29,884 bases of DNA, from contig NZ_JNYE01000097.1 of the NCBI RefSeq assembly GCF_000717185.1, positions 1 to 29,884 of the forward strand. Direction: 5' to 3'. The stretch is from Kitasatospora phosalacinea. Lineage in GTDB: Bacteria > Actinomycetota > Actinomycetes > Streptomycetales > Streptomycetaceae. The number at the start of each line of letters is the position of its first letter. Within the stretch, counting starts at the first letter, position 1. A model generated the notes under the pieces. The model searched no databases, was not told the origin of the DNA, and was given only the letters and a program-made list of their open reading frames with translations. A program made the translations under genes and the position numbers. Below are positions 8,022-18,655 of the stretch, one piece after another.

Positions 8022-8666
8022 TCAGCCCCGGTCGGCGCCGTCCTCCGCGGGGGCCTCCGCCGCCCCGGACTCCGCACCGGCCTTCTCCTCCGCCTTGGGG
8101 GCCTGGCCGCCGTGCGTGGTGCCGTCCGGGTTGGAGCCGCGGAAGGAGAGCAGGACGACCAGGATGCCGCCGCAGACGATCGCCGAGTCGGCGAGGTTGA
8201 AGACCGCGAAGTGCTGGACGGAGATGAAGTCGACCACGTGCCCGCGCAGCACCGAGGGGGCGCGGAACAGCCGGTCGGTGAGGTTGCCGAGCGCGCCGCC
8301 GAGCAGCAGGCCGAGGGCGATCGCCCAGGGCAGGCTGTACAGGCGGCGGGCGATCCGCCAGATCACCACGATGACGCCGGCGGCGATCGCGGTGAACAGC
8401 AGCGTCATGGCCTGGCCCATGCCGAACGCGGCGCCGGGGTTGCGGATCACCTGGAAGGTCATCCAGTCGCCGATCACGTCGATCGGCGAGCTGCGGCCCT
8501 CCAGCTTGGCGACCACCAGCAGCTTGGAGCCGAGGTCGATCAGGTAGGCGAGCAGCGCGACGACCAGCAGCACGCTGATCCGGCGGCGGCGCACCACGGC
8601 TCGGGCGCCCTCGGCGGCCGTCGCCCCCGCGCCCCCGGCCCCGGGCTCGGGCACCGGCTGGGTCAC
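8022..8666 (-). CDS. lspA: Lipoprotein signal peptidase (signal peptidase II)
   Basis: A 214-residue inner-membrane aspartyl protease that removes signal peptides from diacylated prolipoproteins. Four spans are visible at about residues 31-48, 88-105, 112-128 and 155-174. Catalytic aspartates are Asp131 (GNLTDRLF) and Asp160 (FNLADSAI); NPGAAFG (77-83) is the other conserved motif. A hydrophilic tail of about 38 residues, rich in Glu and Ala, follows the last span. The annotated GTG at 8666 is the first ATG/GTG in the frame. However, the open frame upstream encodes AERIISTP at about 8753-8730, which resembles the N-terminus I recall for Streptomyces LspA, so the real protein may begin near 8759-8765 from a non-standard codon. 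The 217-base spacer to the TraR/DksA gene holds that gene's hairpin and no convincing promoter. Confidence 0.93.
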   Translation of the reverse strand: MTQPVPEPGAGGAGATAAEGARAVVRRRRISVLLVVALLAYLIDLGSKLLVVAKLEGRSSPIDVIGDWMTFQVIRNPGAAFGMGQAMTLLFTAIAAGVIVVIWRIARRLYSLPWAIALGLLLGGALGNLTDRLFRAPSVLRGHVVDFISVQHFAVFNLADSAIVCGGILVVLLSFRGSNPDGTTHGGQAPKAEEKAGAESGAAEAPAEDGADRG

Positions 8667-8832
8667 CGGCTCACCCGCCCCGGTGGGCCGGGCGGTGGGG
8701 ACGGCGTCGTCCTGGGTCTGGTGGGAACCTGGCGTGCTGATGATCCGCTCCGCTGCCGTGGGAATGCGCCGGGGGGAGTGCCGGTCGACGTGCTTGGGGA
8801 CGAGGGTACGGCACGGCTCGCCCGGTTGGCCG

Positions 8833-8860
8833 CCGCGGCCGGGATTGTCCCGGCCCGCGG
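8833..8860 (-). terminator. Hairpin terminator after the TraR/DksA-type gene
   Basis: CCGCGGCCGGGA at 8833-8844 pairs with TCCCGGCCCGCGG at 8848-8860. This is a 12-bp stem with one bulged base and a 3-base loop, beginning 24 bases past the stop codon on the minus strand. It probably separates this gene from lspA. Confidence 0.6.
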
Positions 8861-8883
8861 AGCCCGTCGACCGGCGTCCGGCG

Positions 8884-9462
8884 TCAGCGGCGTTCCTGCT
8901 TGGCCTTGCAGGTGACGCAGAGGGTGGCGCGCGGGAAGGCCTGCAGGCGGGCCTTGCCGACGGGCTGGCCGCAGGACTCGCAGCGGCCGAAGGCGGTGCC
9001 CTCCAGGCGGGCCAGGGCGCGCTCGGTCTGGGCGAGGCTGTCGCGGGCGTTGTTGGCGAGCGAGAGCTCGCTCTCCCGGTTGATGTTCTTGGTGCCGGCG
9101 TCGACCTGGTCGTCGCCCGCGCCGTCGTTGGAGTCCCGCATCAGGCCGGCGATGGCGGCCTCGGAGGCCTCGATCTCGGCGCGCAGCCGCAGCAGGTCGG
9201 AGGCGAGCTCGTCGTGCAGCTCGGCGACCTCCTCGGCCGTCCACGGGTCCTCCCCGGGGCGGACGGGCAGCTCGGCCGGGTCGACCGACTCGGCGCCGCC
9301 GCGGGCTCCGGTGCCCGCCGGCACGTGGTTGCGGCTGCTGGCCGCGGTGTGTCCGGTGGTGCCGGTCTTTCGCCGCGCAGTACTCACGGTCCCCTCCCCT
9401 GGGTCGCCCGCCACGGCCTCGCGCGACCTCTTGGTCACGGTTCCTGTCGCCTTCTCAGCCAT
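8884..9462 (-). CDS. TraR/DksA family zinc-finger protein
   Basis: A 192-residue protein. The first 65 or so residues are basic and low in complexity. Then comes a long helical, charged segment (about 72-155: [24 protein letters not shown], later [15 protein letters not shown]), the coiled-coil part. The C-terminus holds a four-cysteine zinc finger, CESC-x17-CVTC, ending in KAKQERR. DksA-type proteins reach into the RNA polymerase secondary channel and modulate promoters; whether this member does so is inferred, and the acidic DxxDxA tip of DksA is not obvious here. I chose ATG 9462 over ATG 9477 because a GAGG sits 9 bases before the former while the latter has no ribosome site. As I recall, a protein of this kind often lies between lspA and ileS in Streptomyces. 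Confidence 0.88.
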   Translation of the reverse strand: MAEKATGTVTKRSREAVAGDPGEGTVSTARRKTGTTGHTAASSRNHVPAGTGARGGAESVDPAELPVRPGEDPWTAEEVAELHDELASDLLRLRAEIEASEAAIAGLMRDSNDGAGDDQVDAGTKNINRESELSLANNARDSLAQTERALARLEGTAFGRCESCGQPVGKARLQAFPRATLCVTCKAKQERR

Positions 9463-9526
9463 GGCTTTCGACCTCATTCACGAATGATCAGAAGCGTCGG
9501 TTCCCGACGATCTTGCCGGTCCCGGA

Positions 9527-9555
9527 ACGATAAACCTCATCGAATCAGCCCACAA
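9527..9555 (-). promoter_or_regulatory. Candidate promoter of the TraR/DksA-type gene
   Basis: On the minus strand TTGTGG (9555-9550) and TATCGT (9532-9527) are separated by exactly 17 bases and sit 65 bases before the ATG at 9462. The -10 fits TAnnnT; the -35 shares its TTG. The transcript would begin near 9520 and its leader contains a small hairpin, CGTCGG/CCGACG (9495-9509). Confidence 0.45.
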
Positions 9556-9614
9556 CGGGACATACCGAAGCGCCCCATCGATCCCACCCGCGCAGCCGTC
9601 GTCGGGTCGGCGCT

Positions 9615-9627
9615 GCACAAGTTGTGC
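9615..9627. repeat. 13-bp palindrome in the TraR/DksA-ileS divergent region
   Basis: GCACAA-G-TTGTGC is a perfect 6-bp inverted repeat with a single central base, between the two divergent promoters. It is followed by CCCGGG copies around 9638-9655 that can also pair with each other. It could be an operator for a dimeric regulator; no regulator is identifiable. Nothing else stands out between 9556 and 9694. Confidence 0.35.
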
Positions 9628-9694
9628 CCAGAACGCCCCGGGCTAACCACCCGGGCCCGGCTCGCGGGTGCGCGAAACGGCTTGCGGGGGCCGA

Positions 9695-9700
9695 TACACT
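9695..9700 (+). promoter_or_regulatory. ileS: Candidate -10 box of ileS
   Basis: TACACT matches TAnnnT and lies just upstream of the T-box leader, which would put the transcript start near 9706. No good -35 is seen 17-18 bases upstream, so the call depends on position relative to the leader. Confidence 0.4.
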
Positions 9701-9705
9701 GGGCC

Positions 9706-9955
9706 TGCAAGGCGCAGATGGGACGAGTACCGTCGTACGCAGCCAGGAGCGACCCGGGGGCGGTGTGAGCCCGGGGGTGTGCGCGGCGGGAAGATCACCC
9801 CGGAGCCGCCGGAAGAACGGCCCGCCCAGGGCCCAGTAGAACCGGCCGCAAACCCAAAGAGAGGGCCGCAGCGCGCGCGGTCAAGGAGGGTGGTACCGCG
9901 GGGCGGCTCGCCGTCTCGTCCCTCCGTCGGAGCCAGTCCACGCATCCGCCGGAGG
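9706..9955 (+). promoter_or_regulatory. T-box riboswitch controlling ileS (isoleucine specific)
   Basis: This leader senses uncharged tRNA-Ile. The T-box sequence AGGGTGGTACCGCG is at 9887-9900; TGG in it pairs with the tRNA's free 3' end. Stem I elements GGACGAGTA (9721-9729) and GGTGTGA (9762-9768) are present, and the specifier codon ATC (9794-9796) follows GGGAAG in the predicted specifier loop. The output appears translational. CCTCCG (9921-9926) is exactly complementary to the ribosome site CGGAGG (9950-9955), while the overlapping CCCTCC (9920-9925) is exactly complementary to GGAGGG (9885-9890), next to the T-box. Binding of uncharged tRNA should stabilise the second pairing and release the ribosome site. 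I see no U-tract terminator. The class is certain from the T-box motif; details of Stem I are inferred. Confidence 0.92.
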
Positions 9956-9966
9956 TAGACGCCCCC

Positions 9967-13116
<3,150 letters not shown>

Positions 13117-13126
13117 CCGCCGCGCA

Positions 13127-13169
13127 CCCCCGCGCCCCCGGCAGGAGCCGACCACCAGGGGCGCGGGGG
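13127..13169 (+). terminator. Hairpin terminator directly after ileS
   Basis: CCCCCGCGCCCC at 13127-13138 and GGGGCGCGGGGG at 13158-13169 form a perfect 12-bp stem with a 19-base loop, starting 10 bases past the ileS stop codon. There is no U-tract. Confidence 0.65.
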
Positions 13170-13248
13170 ACCGCGCGGCCGGCCCGGCGCACCCCGGGCG
13201 GGATCCGTCCCGGCACCGGGCCCGGCCCCGGACGGCGTACGCACGGCG

Positions 13249-13286
13249 AAGGGCGCCCCCGGCCGCGACGGCCAAGGGCGCCCTTT
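13249..13286. terminator. Bidirectional terminator between ileS and divIVA
   Basis: GGGCGCCC (13251-13258) and GGGCGCCC (13276-13283) pair with each other, with an inner GGCC/GGCC stem (13261-13264 with 13270-13273) and a 5-base loop. The outer AA/TT extends the stem, and TTT follows on the plus strand. It lies 21 bases past the divIVA stop codon and so can serve both converging genes. Confidence 0.7.
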
Positions 13287-13306
13287 CAGGTCGCGCTGCA
13301 GAACTG

Positions 13307-14683
13307 CTAGTTGTCGCCGTCCTCGTCGATCAGGAAGCCCCGCATCGGCGCGGGAGCCTGCTGCATCGGCTGCGGGGGCTGCGGCCGCACGGCCGCCATC
13401 GGCTGGGTCATGCCCGCCGGGGCCATCGCCCCGTTGCCGCCCGCGGAGGCGCCGCCGAAGGACGGGGCACCGGACGAGCCGCCGAAGGAGGAGCCGCCGA
13501 AGGACTGGTTCCCGCCGAAGGACGGGTTGGAGCCGAAGGACGGCGCCGGGGAGGACATCGCGCTCGCACCGGCGGGCGCCATCGACGACGCGGCCGGCGG
13601 CAGCGAGGCGGTGGCGGGGATCCGCGGCGGGGCGAGGGAGTCGTCCGCCTGCGACTCCAGCTGGCGCAGCTGGGTCTCCAGGTAGGACTTCAGCCGCGTG
13701 CGGTACTCGCGCTCGAAGGCGCGCAGGTCCTCGACCTTGCGCTCCAGCGTGGCGCGGGCGGACTCCAGCGAGCCCATCGCGACGCGGTGCTTCTCCTGGG
13801 CGTCCCGCTCCAGGGCGTCGGCCTTGGAGCGGGCGTCCCGCTCCAGGCCCTCGGCGCGGCTGCGGGCCTCGCCGACGATCTTGTTGGCCTCGGAGCGGGC
13901 CTCGGAGATGGCCTGGTCCGCGGTCTGCTGGGCGAGCGCCAGGACGCGGGCGGCGCTGTCGCCACCGGGGCCCTGCTGCTGCTGCATCGGCTGGCCCATC
14001 GGGCCGCCCATCGGCTGGAGCTGCTGCCCGCCCATCGGCTGGAGCTGCTGGCCGCCCATGCCCTGGCCCATCTGCTGCTGCATCGGGTTGCCCATCGGCT
14101 GCAGCATCTGGCCGCCCATCGGCTGGACCAGCTGCTGCTGGCCGCCCATGGTCTGGCCCATCTGCTGCTGCTGCATCGGGTTGCCCATCGGGCCGCCCAT
14201 GCCCTGCTGGTTGCCCATGCCCTGCTGGTTGCCCATGCCCTGCTGCGGGCCGGCGGGCAGCTGCGGGGCGCCGGAGGGCAGGCCCAGCGGCTGGTTGCCC
14301 ATGCCCTGCTGGTTGCCCATGCCCTGCTGGTTGCCCATGCCCTGCTGCGGGCCGGTGAGCTGCTGCGGCCCGCCGAGCTGCTGCGGACCGGGGCCCTGCT
14401 GGCCGGGCACCGGCGGGCCGGATATGGCGGCGGGGACGGGGGCGCCGGGGCGGCCGCCGTCCTGCGGGGCCTGCTGCTCCTTGCGCATGTTGGCCTGGTT
14501 CTGCGCGGCGGCACGCGTGGCGGCGGCCAGCTTGGCCCGCAGGTCCTCGTTCTCGCGCAGCAGGCGGGTCAGCTCGGCTTCGACCTCGTCGAGGAAGGCA
14601 TCGACCTCGTCCTCGTCATAGCCTTCGCGCAGCCGGACGGTCGTGAACTGCTTGTTCCGAACGTCCTCGGGGGTCAATGGCAT
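13307..14683 (-). CDS. divIVA: DivIVA, polar growth and cell-shape protein
   Basis: A 458-residue cytoskeletal scaffold that marks curved membrane and directs polar growth in actinobacteria. Residues 1-20 are the membrane-binding start (MPLTPEDVRNKQFTTVRLREGYDEDEVDAFLDEVE, then coiled coil to about 70). Residues 75-240 are a linker rich in Gln, Gly, Met and Pro with tandem GMGNQQ units and several QPMGG units. Residues 244-346 form a second long coiled coil. The tail (350-450) is rich in Ser, Phe, Gly and Pro (SFGG repeats) and ends in FLIDEDGDN. It appears longer than typical DivIVA, owing to the linker and tail. GAGGTGA lies just before the ATG. It is the last gene of the dcw run, 46 bases after yggT. 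Confidence 0.96.
   Translation of the reverse strand: MPLTPEDVRNKQFTTVRLREGYDEDEVDAFLDEVEAELTRLLRENEDLRAKLAAATRAAAQNQANMRKEQQAPQDGGRPGAPVPAAISGPPVPGQQGPGPQQLGGPQQLTGPQQGMGNQQGMGNQQGMGNQPLGLPSGAPQLPAGPQQGMGNQQGMGNQQGMGGPMGNPMQQQQMGQTMGGQQQLVQPMGGQMLQPMGNPMQQQMGQGMGGQQLQPMGGQQLQPMGGPMGQPMQQQQGPGGDSAARVLALAQQTADQAISEARSEANKIVGEARSRAEGLERDARSKADALERDAQEKHRVAMGSLESARATLERKVEDLRAFEREYRTRLKSYLETQLRQLESQADDSLAPPRIPATASLPPAASSMAPAGASAMSSPAPSFGSNPSFGGNQSFGGSSFGGSSGAPSFGGASAGGNGAMAPAGMTQPMAAVRPQPPQPMQQAPAPMRGFLIDEDGDN
14195..14355. repeat. 59-bp perfect direct repeat inside divIVA, built of 18-bp units
   Basis: Bases 14195-14253 and 14297-14355 are identical over 59 positions, start 102 bases apart and are in the same reading frame. 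Each copy contains three 18-bp units encoding GMGNQQ-type hexapeptides. This is coding DNA in the linker between the coiled coils, where length change by recombination or slippage would keep the frame. Confidence 0.9.
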
Positions 14684-14729
14684 CTCTTCACCTCAACGTG
14701 ATCGTCGGACCGGCATCCTGTCGCATCGT

Positions 14730-15020
14730 TCAGAACGACAGGCGCTGCACGAGCGAGATCAGGACATACACAATGATCATCAGTACGAAGAAGGACAGGT
14801 CGAGCGCCACGCCCCCGAGACGCAACGGCGGGATGAAACGCCGAAGAAGCTTGAGTGGCGGATCTGTGACAGTGTACGTGCCCTCCAGCACCACGACCAT
14901 GGCCTTCCCGGGACGCCATGAACGGGCGAACTGGAACACCCAGTCCATGACGAGTCGGAAGAGCAGGATCAGCAGGAACACGGTCAGCACCCAGTAGAGC
15001 ACCGAACCGAAGATCCCCAT
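14730..15020 (-). CDS. yggT: YggT family membrane protein
   Basis: A 96-residue protein with two hydrophobic spans (about residues 5-27 and 71-91) and the conserved loop TDPPLKLLRRFIPPLRLGGVALDLS between them, diagnostic of YggT/YlmG proteins. The biochemical role is not settled; the family is found beside division genes in Gram-positive bacteria and linked to membrane or septum organisation. It lies between sepF (76 bases upstream) and divIVA (46 bases downstream), most likely on the same transcript. GAGGGAGA in front of the ATG is a good ribosome site. The sepF-yggT spacer contains a TTGACA on the minus strand, but no -10 at the right distance. Confidence 0.93.
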   Translation of the reverse strand: MGIFGSVLYWVLTVFLLILLFRLVMDWVFQFARSWRPGKAMVVVLEGTYTVTDPPLKLLRRFIPPLRLGGVALDLSFFVLMIIVYVLISLVQRLSF

Positions 15021-15096
15021 CGCGTCTCCCTCTCCCTGGCCGACGTACGTCAGTGACGCTCTGTCAACAGACCCACACGTGCAGTCGTGGTTCGGG

Positions 15097-15717
15097 TCAG
15101 CTCTGGTTGAAGAACCCACCCTCGGCGATCCGAGCCTTGTCCTCCGCCGTTACATCGACGTTAGCAGGCGACAGCAGGAACACCTTCTGCGTCACGCGCT
15201 CGATACTGCCGTGCAGACCGAAGACGAGTCCAGCGGCGAAGTCTACGAGCCGCTTGGCGTCCGTGTCGTCCATCTCGGTCAAATTCATGATCACGGGAGT
15301 GCCGCCGCGGAACTGTTCCCCGATGGTGCGGGCCTCGTTGTAGGTCCTCGGGTGCAGCGTGGTGATGCGGTACGGCTCTCGTTCGTTGACGACCTTGGGC
15401 ATGATCACCGGGGCGCTCTTCTCCAGGTTGCGGTGACGCTCGGATGTGATGGACGACACGGGGGCCATGCGCGGCTGCTCCTGCCGGATCGGGACCGCGG
15501 CGGGCACCGGCTGGGGCGCGATGTGGGCCACGGGCGCCGGTTGCGGGGCGGGGGCGGCGGGGGCGGGGGCCGCGGACCGGAGGTCCTCGGTCCGGCCGGT
15601 GCGGATCGGCTCCGGGTCCGCGTCGTAGTCGTCGTCGGGGTCGTACCCCTGGCTGTCGTAGGTCTCGTCCTCGACCAGACCGAGATAGACCGCCATCTTG
15701 CGCATCGCGCCGGCCAT
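15097..15717 (-). CDS. sepF: Cell division protein SepF
   Basis: A 206-residue protein that binds the FtsZ tail and anchors the Z-ring to the membrane. The first 16 residues ([16 protein letters not shown]) form the amphipathic membrane-binding helix. An acidic stretch and a linker rich in Ala and Pro (about 20-95) follow. The SepF core spans about 110-195: [20 protein letters not shown], then [29 protein letters not shown], and [18 protein letters not shown] chose ATG 15717 because GGAGGAGA lies 9 bases upstream; the ATG seven codons earlier (15738) contains that same ribosome site inside its own reading frame and has none of its own. It is separated from yggS by a 195-base regulatory spacer, so it probably has its own promoter. 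Confidence 0.95.
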   Translation of the reverse strand: MAGAMRKMAVYLGLVEDETYDSQGYDPDDDYDADPEPIRTGRTEDLRSAAPAPAAPAPQPAPVAHIAPQPVPAAVPIRQEQPRMAPVSSITSERHRNLEKSAPVIMPKVVNEREPYRITTLHPRTYNEARTIGEQFRGGTPVIMNLTEMDDTDAKRLVDFAAGLVFGLHGSIERVTQKVFLLSPANVDVTAEDKARIAEGGFFNQS

Positions 15718-15844
15718 GCTGCTGTCTCCTCCGCTCATGCGCCCACCGTGTCGCCCTGCGGATGCCGTGGTCCTCTTACGACCTGTCAGGCCGACGGTCC
15801 GTCAGACCGCGGAGTGTGCGCTCGGATGCGATCCACGGTTTACC

Positions 15845-15896
15845 AGCAGACTGATCATCTGCTAGGTTCTGTCCTGTTTTGTCCTGCAGTCTGATC
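15845..15896. repeat. Phased direct and inverted repeats upstream of sepF
   Basis: GCAGACTGATC (15846-15856) recurs as GCAGTCTGATC (15886-15896), 10 of 11 bases alike and exactly 40 bp apart. GTCCTG occurs at 15871 and 15881, exactly 10 bp apart. AGCAGA (15845-15850) and TCTGCT (15858-15863) form an inverted repeat around TGATCA. The phasing by helical turns in a non-coding, less GC-rich spacer suggests a protein-binding site controlling sepF-yggT-divIVA. No clear -35/-10 pair is visible. Confidence 0.5.
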
Positions 15897-15912
15897 TACT
15901 TACTCGGTGACG

Positions 15913-16701
15913 TTACCCGAGGGGTGACCGCACTCCGAGCACCGCCGTACCGACGCGTACATGTGTCGCTCCGGCGGCGATCGCCTGCTCCAAGTCCCCG
16001 CTCATCCCTGCCGAGACCATGGTTGCAGCCGGATGGGCCGCGCGTACGTCGCTTGCGATTTCCGCCAGCCGCGCGAAGGCCCGTGCGGGGTCCCCCGCCA
16101 GCGGTCCGGCCAGCGGTGCGACCGTCATCACACCGTCCAGCCGCAGCCCGGGCGTGTCGGCGATCCGCCCGGCCAGCGCGAGCACCTCGGCCGGGGCGAC
16201 GCCCGCCCGGTGCTCCCCCTCCCCCGCCTCCTTGTCCAGGGCGACCTGCACCAGGCAGCCCAGCGGCGGACGCTCCGCGGCGCGGACGGCGGCGGCCAGC
16301 GAGTCGACCAGCCGGGCCCGGTCCACCGAGTGCACGACGTCGGAGTAACGGACCACCGAGCGGGCCTTGTTGGTCTGCAGCTGGCCCACGAAGTGCCAGG
16401 TCAGCGGGAGTTCGACGCAGCGCTCGGCCTTGGGGGCGGCGTCCTGGTCGCGGTTCTCGGCGACGTCGGTGACGCCGAGCCCGGCGAGCAGCGCGGTGTC
16501 CTCGGCCGGGTAGGTCTTGGTCACCACGATCAGGGTGACCTCCTCGCGCGGGCGGCCCGCCGCGGCGCAGGCGTCGGCGATCCGGCGCTCGACCACGTCG
16601 AGGTTGGCGCCGAGCTGCTCGTAGCGGGCGCGCTGCCCCTCGGTCAGCGCGGCGGAGAAGTCCGCCCCGCCCGGGAACGGACCGTAGATGTCGTTCGTCA
16701 T
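15913..16701 (-). CDS. yggS: YggS family pyridoxal-phosphate-binding protein
   Basis: A 262-residue alanine-racemase-like TIM-barrel protein that binds PLP and maintains vitamin B6 balance; it has no known catalytic role. The PLP lysine is Lys62 in VVTKTYP. Other family motifs are ENRDQDAAPKAE, WHFVGQLQTNKARSV and HSVDRARLVDSL, then MSGDLEQAIAAGATHVRVGTAVLG near the C-terminus, which holds the phosphate-binding loop. It has a roughly 25-residue N-terminal extension (FPGGADFSAALT). The ATG overlaps the pgeF stop as ATGA (16698-16701), implying translational coupling. In Gram-positive dcw clusters the equivalent gene is ylmE. Confidence 0.94.
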   Translation of the reverse strand: MTNDIYGPFPGGADFSAALTEGQRARYEQLGANLDVVERRIADACAAAGRPREEVTLIVVTKTYPAEDTALLAGLGVTDVAENRDQDAAPKAERCVELPLTWHFVGQLQTNKARSVVRYSDVVHSVDRARLVDSLAAAVRAAERPPLGCLVQVALDKEAGEGEHRAGVAPAEVLALAGRIADTPGLRLDGVMTVAPLAGPLAGDPARAFARLAEIASDVRAAHPAATMVSAGMSGDLEQAIAAGATHVRVGTAVLGVRSPLG

Positions 16702-17432
16702 GAGTGTGAGGGCCCCAGCCAGACGTAGCTCGCGAGTCGGCCGGTCCGCTGCTCCCGACGGTAGGAGTAGTGGTCCGGTGATTCGAGGGTGCAGACGGAT
16801 GATCGCACCACATCCTGCACGCCCGCCTCGGCGAGCTGCGCGGCGACCCCGGCGGGGACGTCCAGCGCGGGGGTGCCCCAGGAGGTCTCGGCGTGCGCGG
16901 CCGGGACGAGCGCGGCGACCTCGGCGCGCATCGCCTCCGGCACCTCGTAGCAGCGGCCGCAGACCGCGGGGCCGACGGCGGCGACGGTCCGCTCGGGGCG
17001 GGCGCCCAGTTCGCGCATCGCGGCGAGCACCGCGGGGACGACCCCGGCGGCCAGGCCCGGGCGTCCGGCGTGCGCCGCGCCGACCACTCCGGCGGCGGGG
17101 TCGGCCAGCAGCACCGGGGTGCAGTCGGCGGTCAGCACGGCGAGGGCGAGCGGACGGTCGGTGACCACCGCGTCGACGGTCGGGGCGGTGCCCGCGGGCT
17201 GGCGCCCGGTGACCACCGCGACCTCGGCGCCGTGCACCTGGTTCATCCAGACCACATCGGCCGGATCCAGCCCCAGCTCCCGGGCCGCGAGGAAACGGTT
17301 CTGCAAAACGGATTCGGGCGAATCGCCCACCGCGCCGCCGAGGTTGAGCTCCCCGTACGGCGCGGTGCTCACCCCGCCCCACCGGGTGGTGGAGGCGAAG
17401 TGAGCACCGTGTCGGGAGAACGCGTCGATCAC
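16698..17432 (-). CDS. pgeF: Peptidoglycan editing factor PgeF (YfiH/laccase-domain family)
   Basis: A 244-residue protein of the multicopper-polyphenol-oxidase-like family. Metal ligands are visible as His68 (MNQVHGAEV), Cys104 ([11 protein letters not shown]) and His121 (GAAHAGRPG). [12 protein letters not shown] is the family's next conserved block. In E. coli the family removes L-serine wrongly joined to UDP-MurNAc by MurC; other members act on purine nucleosides, so the precise substrate here is inferred. The GTG start shares bases with the ftsZ TGA (GTGA, 17429-17432) and has hardly any ribosome site, so it may depend on ribosomes finishing ftsZ. Downstream it overlaps yggS by ATGA. It equals ylmD of other Gram-positive clusters. 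Confidence 0.92.
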   Translation of the reverse strand: MIDAFSRHGAHFASTTRWGGVSTAPYGELNLGGAVGDSPESVLQNRFLAARELGLDPADVVWMNQVHGAEVAVVTGRQPAGTAPTVDAVVTDRPLALAVLTADCTPVLLADPAAGVVGAAHAGRPGLAAGVVPAVLAAMRELGARPERTVAAVGPAVCGRCYEVPEAMRAEVAALVPAAHAETSWGTPALDVPAGVAAQLAEAGVQDVVRSSVCTLESPDHYSYRREQRTGRLASYVWLGPSHS

Positions 17433-18655
17433 TTGAGGAAGTCCGGCACGTCGAGCTCCTCCGCGGGGCTCTCGACGTACGGCTGCCGCACCGGCTGCAC
17501 CTGCGGCGGAACCGGCGGGGCGGTGGCCGTCACCGGGGCCGGGGCCTCGGCGGCGCGCACCGGCTCCTCGGCGCGGGTGACCGAGCCGATCGAGCCGTAG
17601 GACGGGCGGGCGGCCGGGCGCTCCGGGGCGGCGGCCGGGGCCGCGGCGGCAGCGGAGGAGGAGGAGGAGGTCGACTTCACCACCGGCTCGCGGACGATGG
17701 CGGGCGGCTGGCCGCCGTCGAACCCGGCGGCGATCACGGTGACCCGGACCTCGTCGCCGAGCGCGTCGTCGATGACCGCGCCGAAGATGATGTTCGCCTC
17801 GGGGTGGGCGGCCTCGCTGACCAGCTGGGCGGCCTCGTTGATCTCGAACAGGCCGAGGTCGGAGCCGCCGGAGATGGAGAGCAGCACGCCGCGGGCGCCG
17901 TCGATGGACGCCTCCAGCAGCGGCGAGGAGATCGCCATCACGGCGGCGGCCTTGGCGCGGTCCTCGCCGCGGGCCGAACCGATGCCCATCAGCGCCGAAC
18001 CGGCGTCCGACATGACCGACTTGACGTCGGCGAAGTCGAGGTTGATCAGGCCGGGGGTGGTGATCAGGTCGGTGATGCCCTGGACACCGGAGAGCAGCAC
18101 CTGGTCGGCGGAGCGGAACGCGTCCAGCACCGAGACCTGGCGGTCGGAGATCGACAGCAGCCGGTCGTTCGGGATGACGATCAGGGTGTCGACCTGCTCG
18201 CGCAGGCTGGCGATGCCGTCCTCGGCCTGGTTGGCCCGGCGGCGGCCCTCGAAGGTGAACGGGCGGGTGACCACGCCGATGGTCAGGGCGCCGAGCGAGC
18301 GGGCGATGTTGGCCACCACGGGCGCGCCGCCGGTGCCGGTGCCGCCGCCCTCTCCGGCCGTCACGAAGACCATGTCGGCCCCCTTGAGGACCTCCTCGAT
18401 CTCCTCGCGGTGGTCCTCGGCGGCCTTGCGGCCGACCTCGGGGTTGGCGCCGGCGCCGAGGCCGCGGGTGAGTTCGCGGCCGACGTCCAGCTTCACGTCG
18501 GCGTCGCTCATCAGCAGCGCCTGGGCGTCGGTGTTGATCGCGATGAACTCGACGCCCTTGAGCCCGACCTCGATCATCCGGTTGATGGCGTTGACTCCGC
18601 CGCCGCCGATGCCGACGACCTTGATGACCGCGAGGTAATTCTGGGGTGCTGCCAC
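17429..18655 (-). CDS. ftsZ: Cell division GTPase FtsZ
   Basis: A 408-residue tubulin homologue that polymerises into the Z-ring. The nucleotide domain holds [13 protein letters not shown] (15-27) and the tubulin signature GGGTGTG (103-109). The T7 loop, [11 protein letters not shown] (about 206-216), completes the catalytic site of the next subunit. The globular domain ends near residue 315; a variable linker rich in Ser, Ala and Pro follows, then the conserved tail LDVPDFLK, which binds SepF. I chose GTG 18655 because family members start at [12 protein letters not shown] and GAGAGG lies about 9 bases upstream; an ATG 30 codons earlier would add unconserved sequence. ftsZ is preceded by a 334-base spacer, so it has its own promoters besides read-through from ftsQ. 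Confidence 0.98.
   Translation of the reverse strand: MAAPQNYLAVIKVVGIGGGGVNAINRMIEVGLKGVEFIAINTDAQALLMSDADVKLDVGRELTRGLGAGANPEVGRKAAEDHREEIEEVLKGADMVFVTAGEGGGTGTGGAPVVANIARSLGALTIGVVTRPFTFEGRRRANQAEDGIASLREQVDTLIVIPNDRLLSISDRQVSVLDAFRSADQVLLSGVQGITDLITTPGLINLDFADVKSVMSDAGSALMGIGSARGEDRAKAAAVMAISSPLLEASIDGARGVLLSISGGSDLGLFEINEAAQLVSEAAHPEANIIFGAVIDDALGDEVRVTVIAAGFDGGQPPAIVREPVVKSTSSSSSAAAAAPAAAPERPAARPSYGSIGSVTRAEEPVRAAEAPAPVTATAPPVPPQVQPVRQPYVESPAEELDVPDFLK

Noticed and set aside
14195..14355. CRISPR-like or satellite array
   Set aside because: The repeats are in-frame coding hexapeptides in divIVA with no unique spacers.
15040..15080. TTGACA in the sepF-yggT spacer as a promoter
   Set aside because: No -10-like hexamer is found 16-19 bases downstream on the minus strand.
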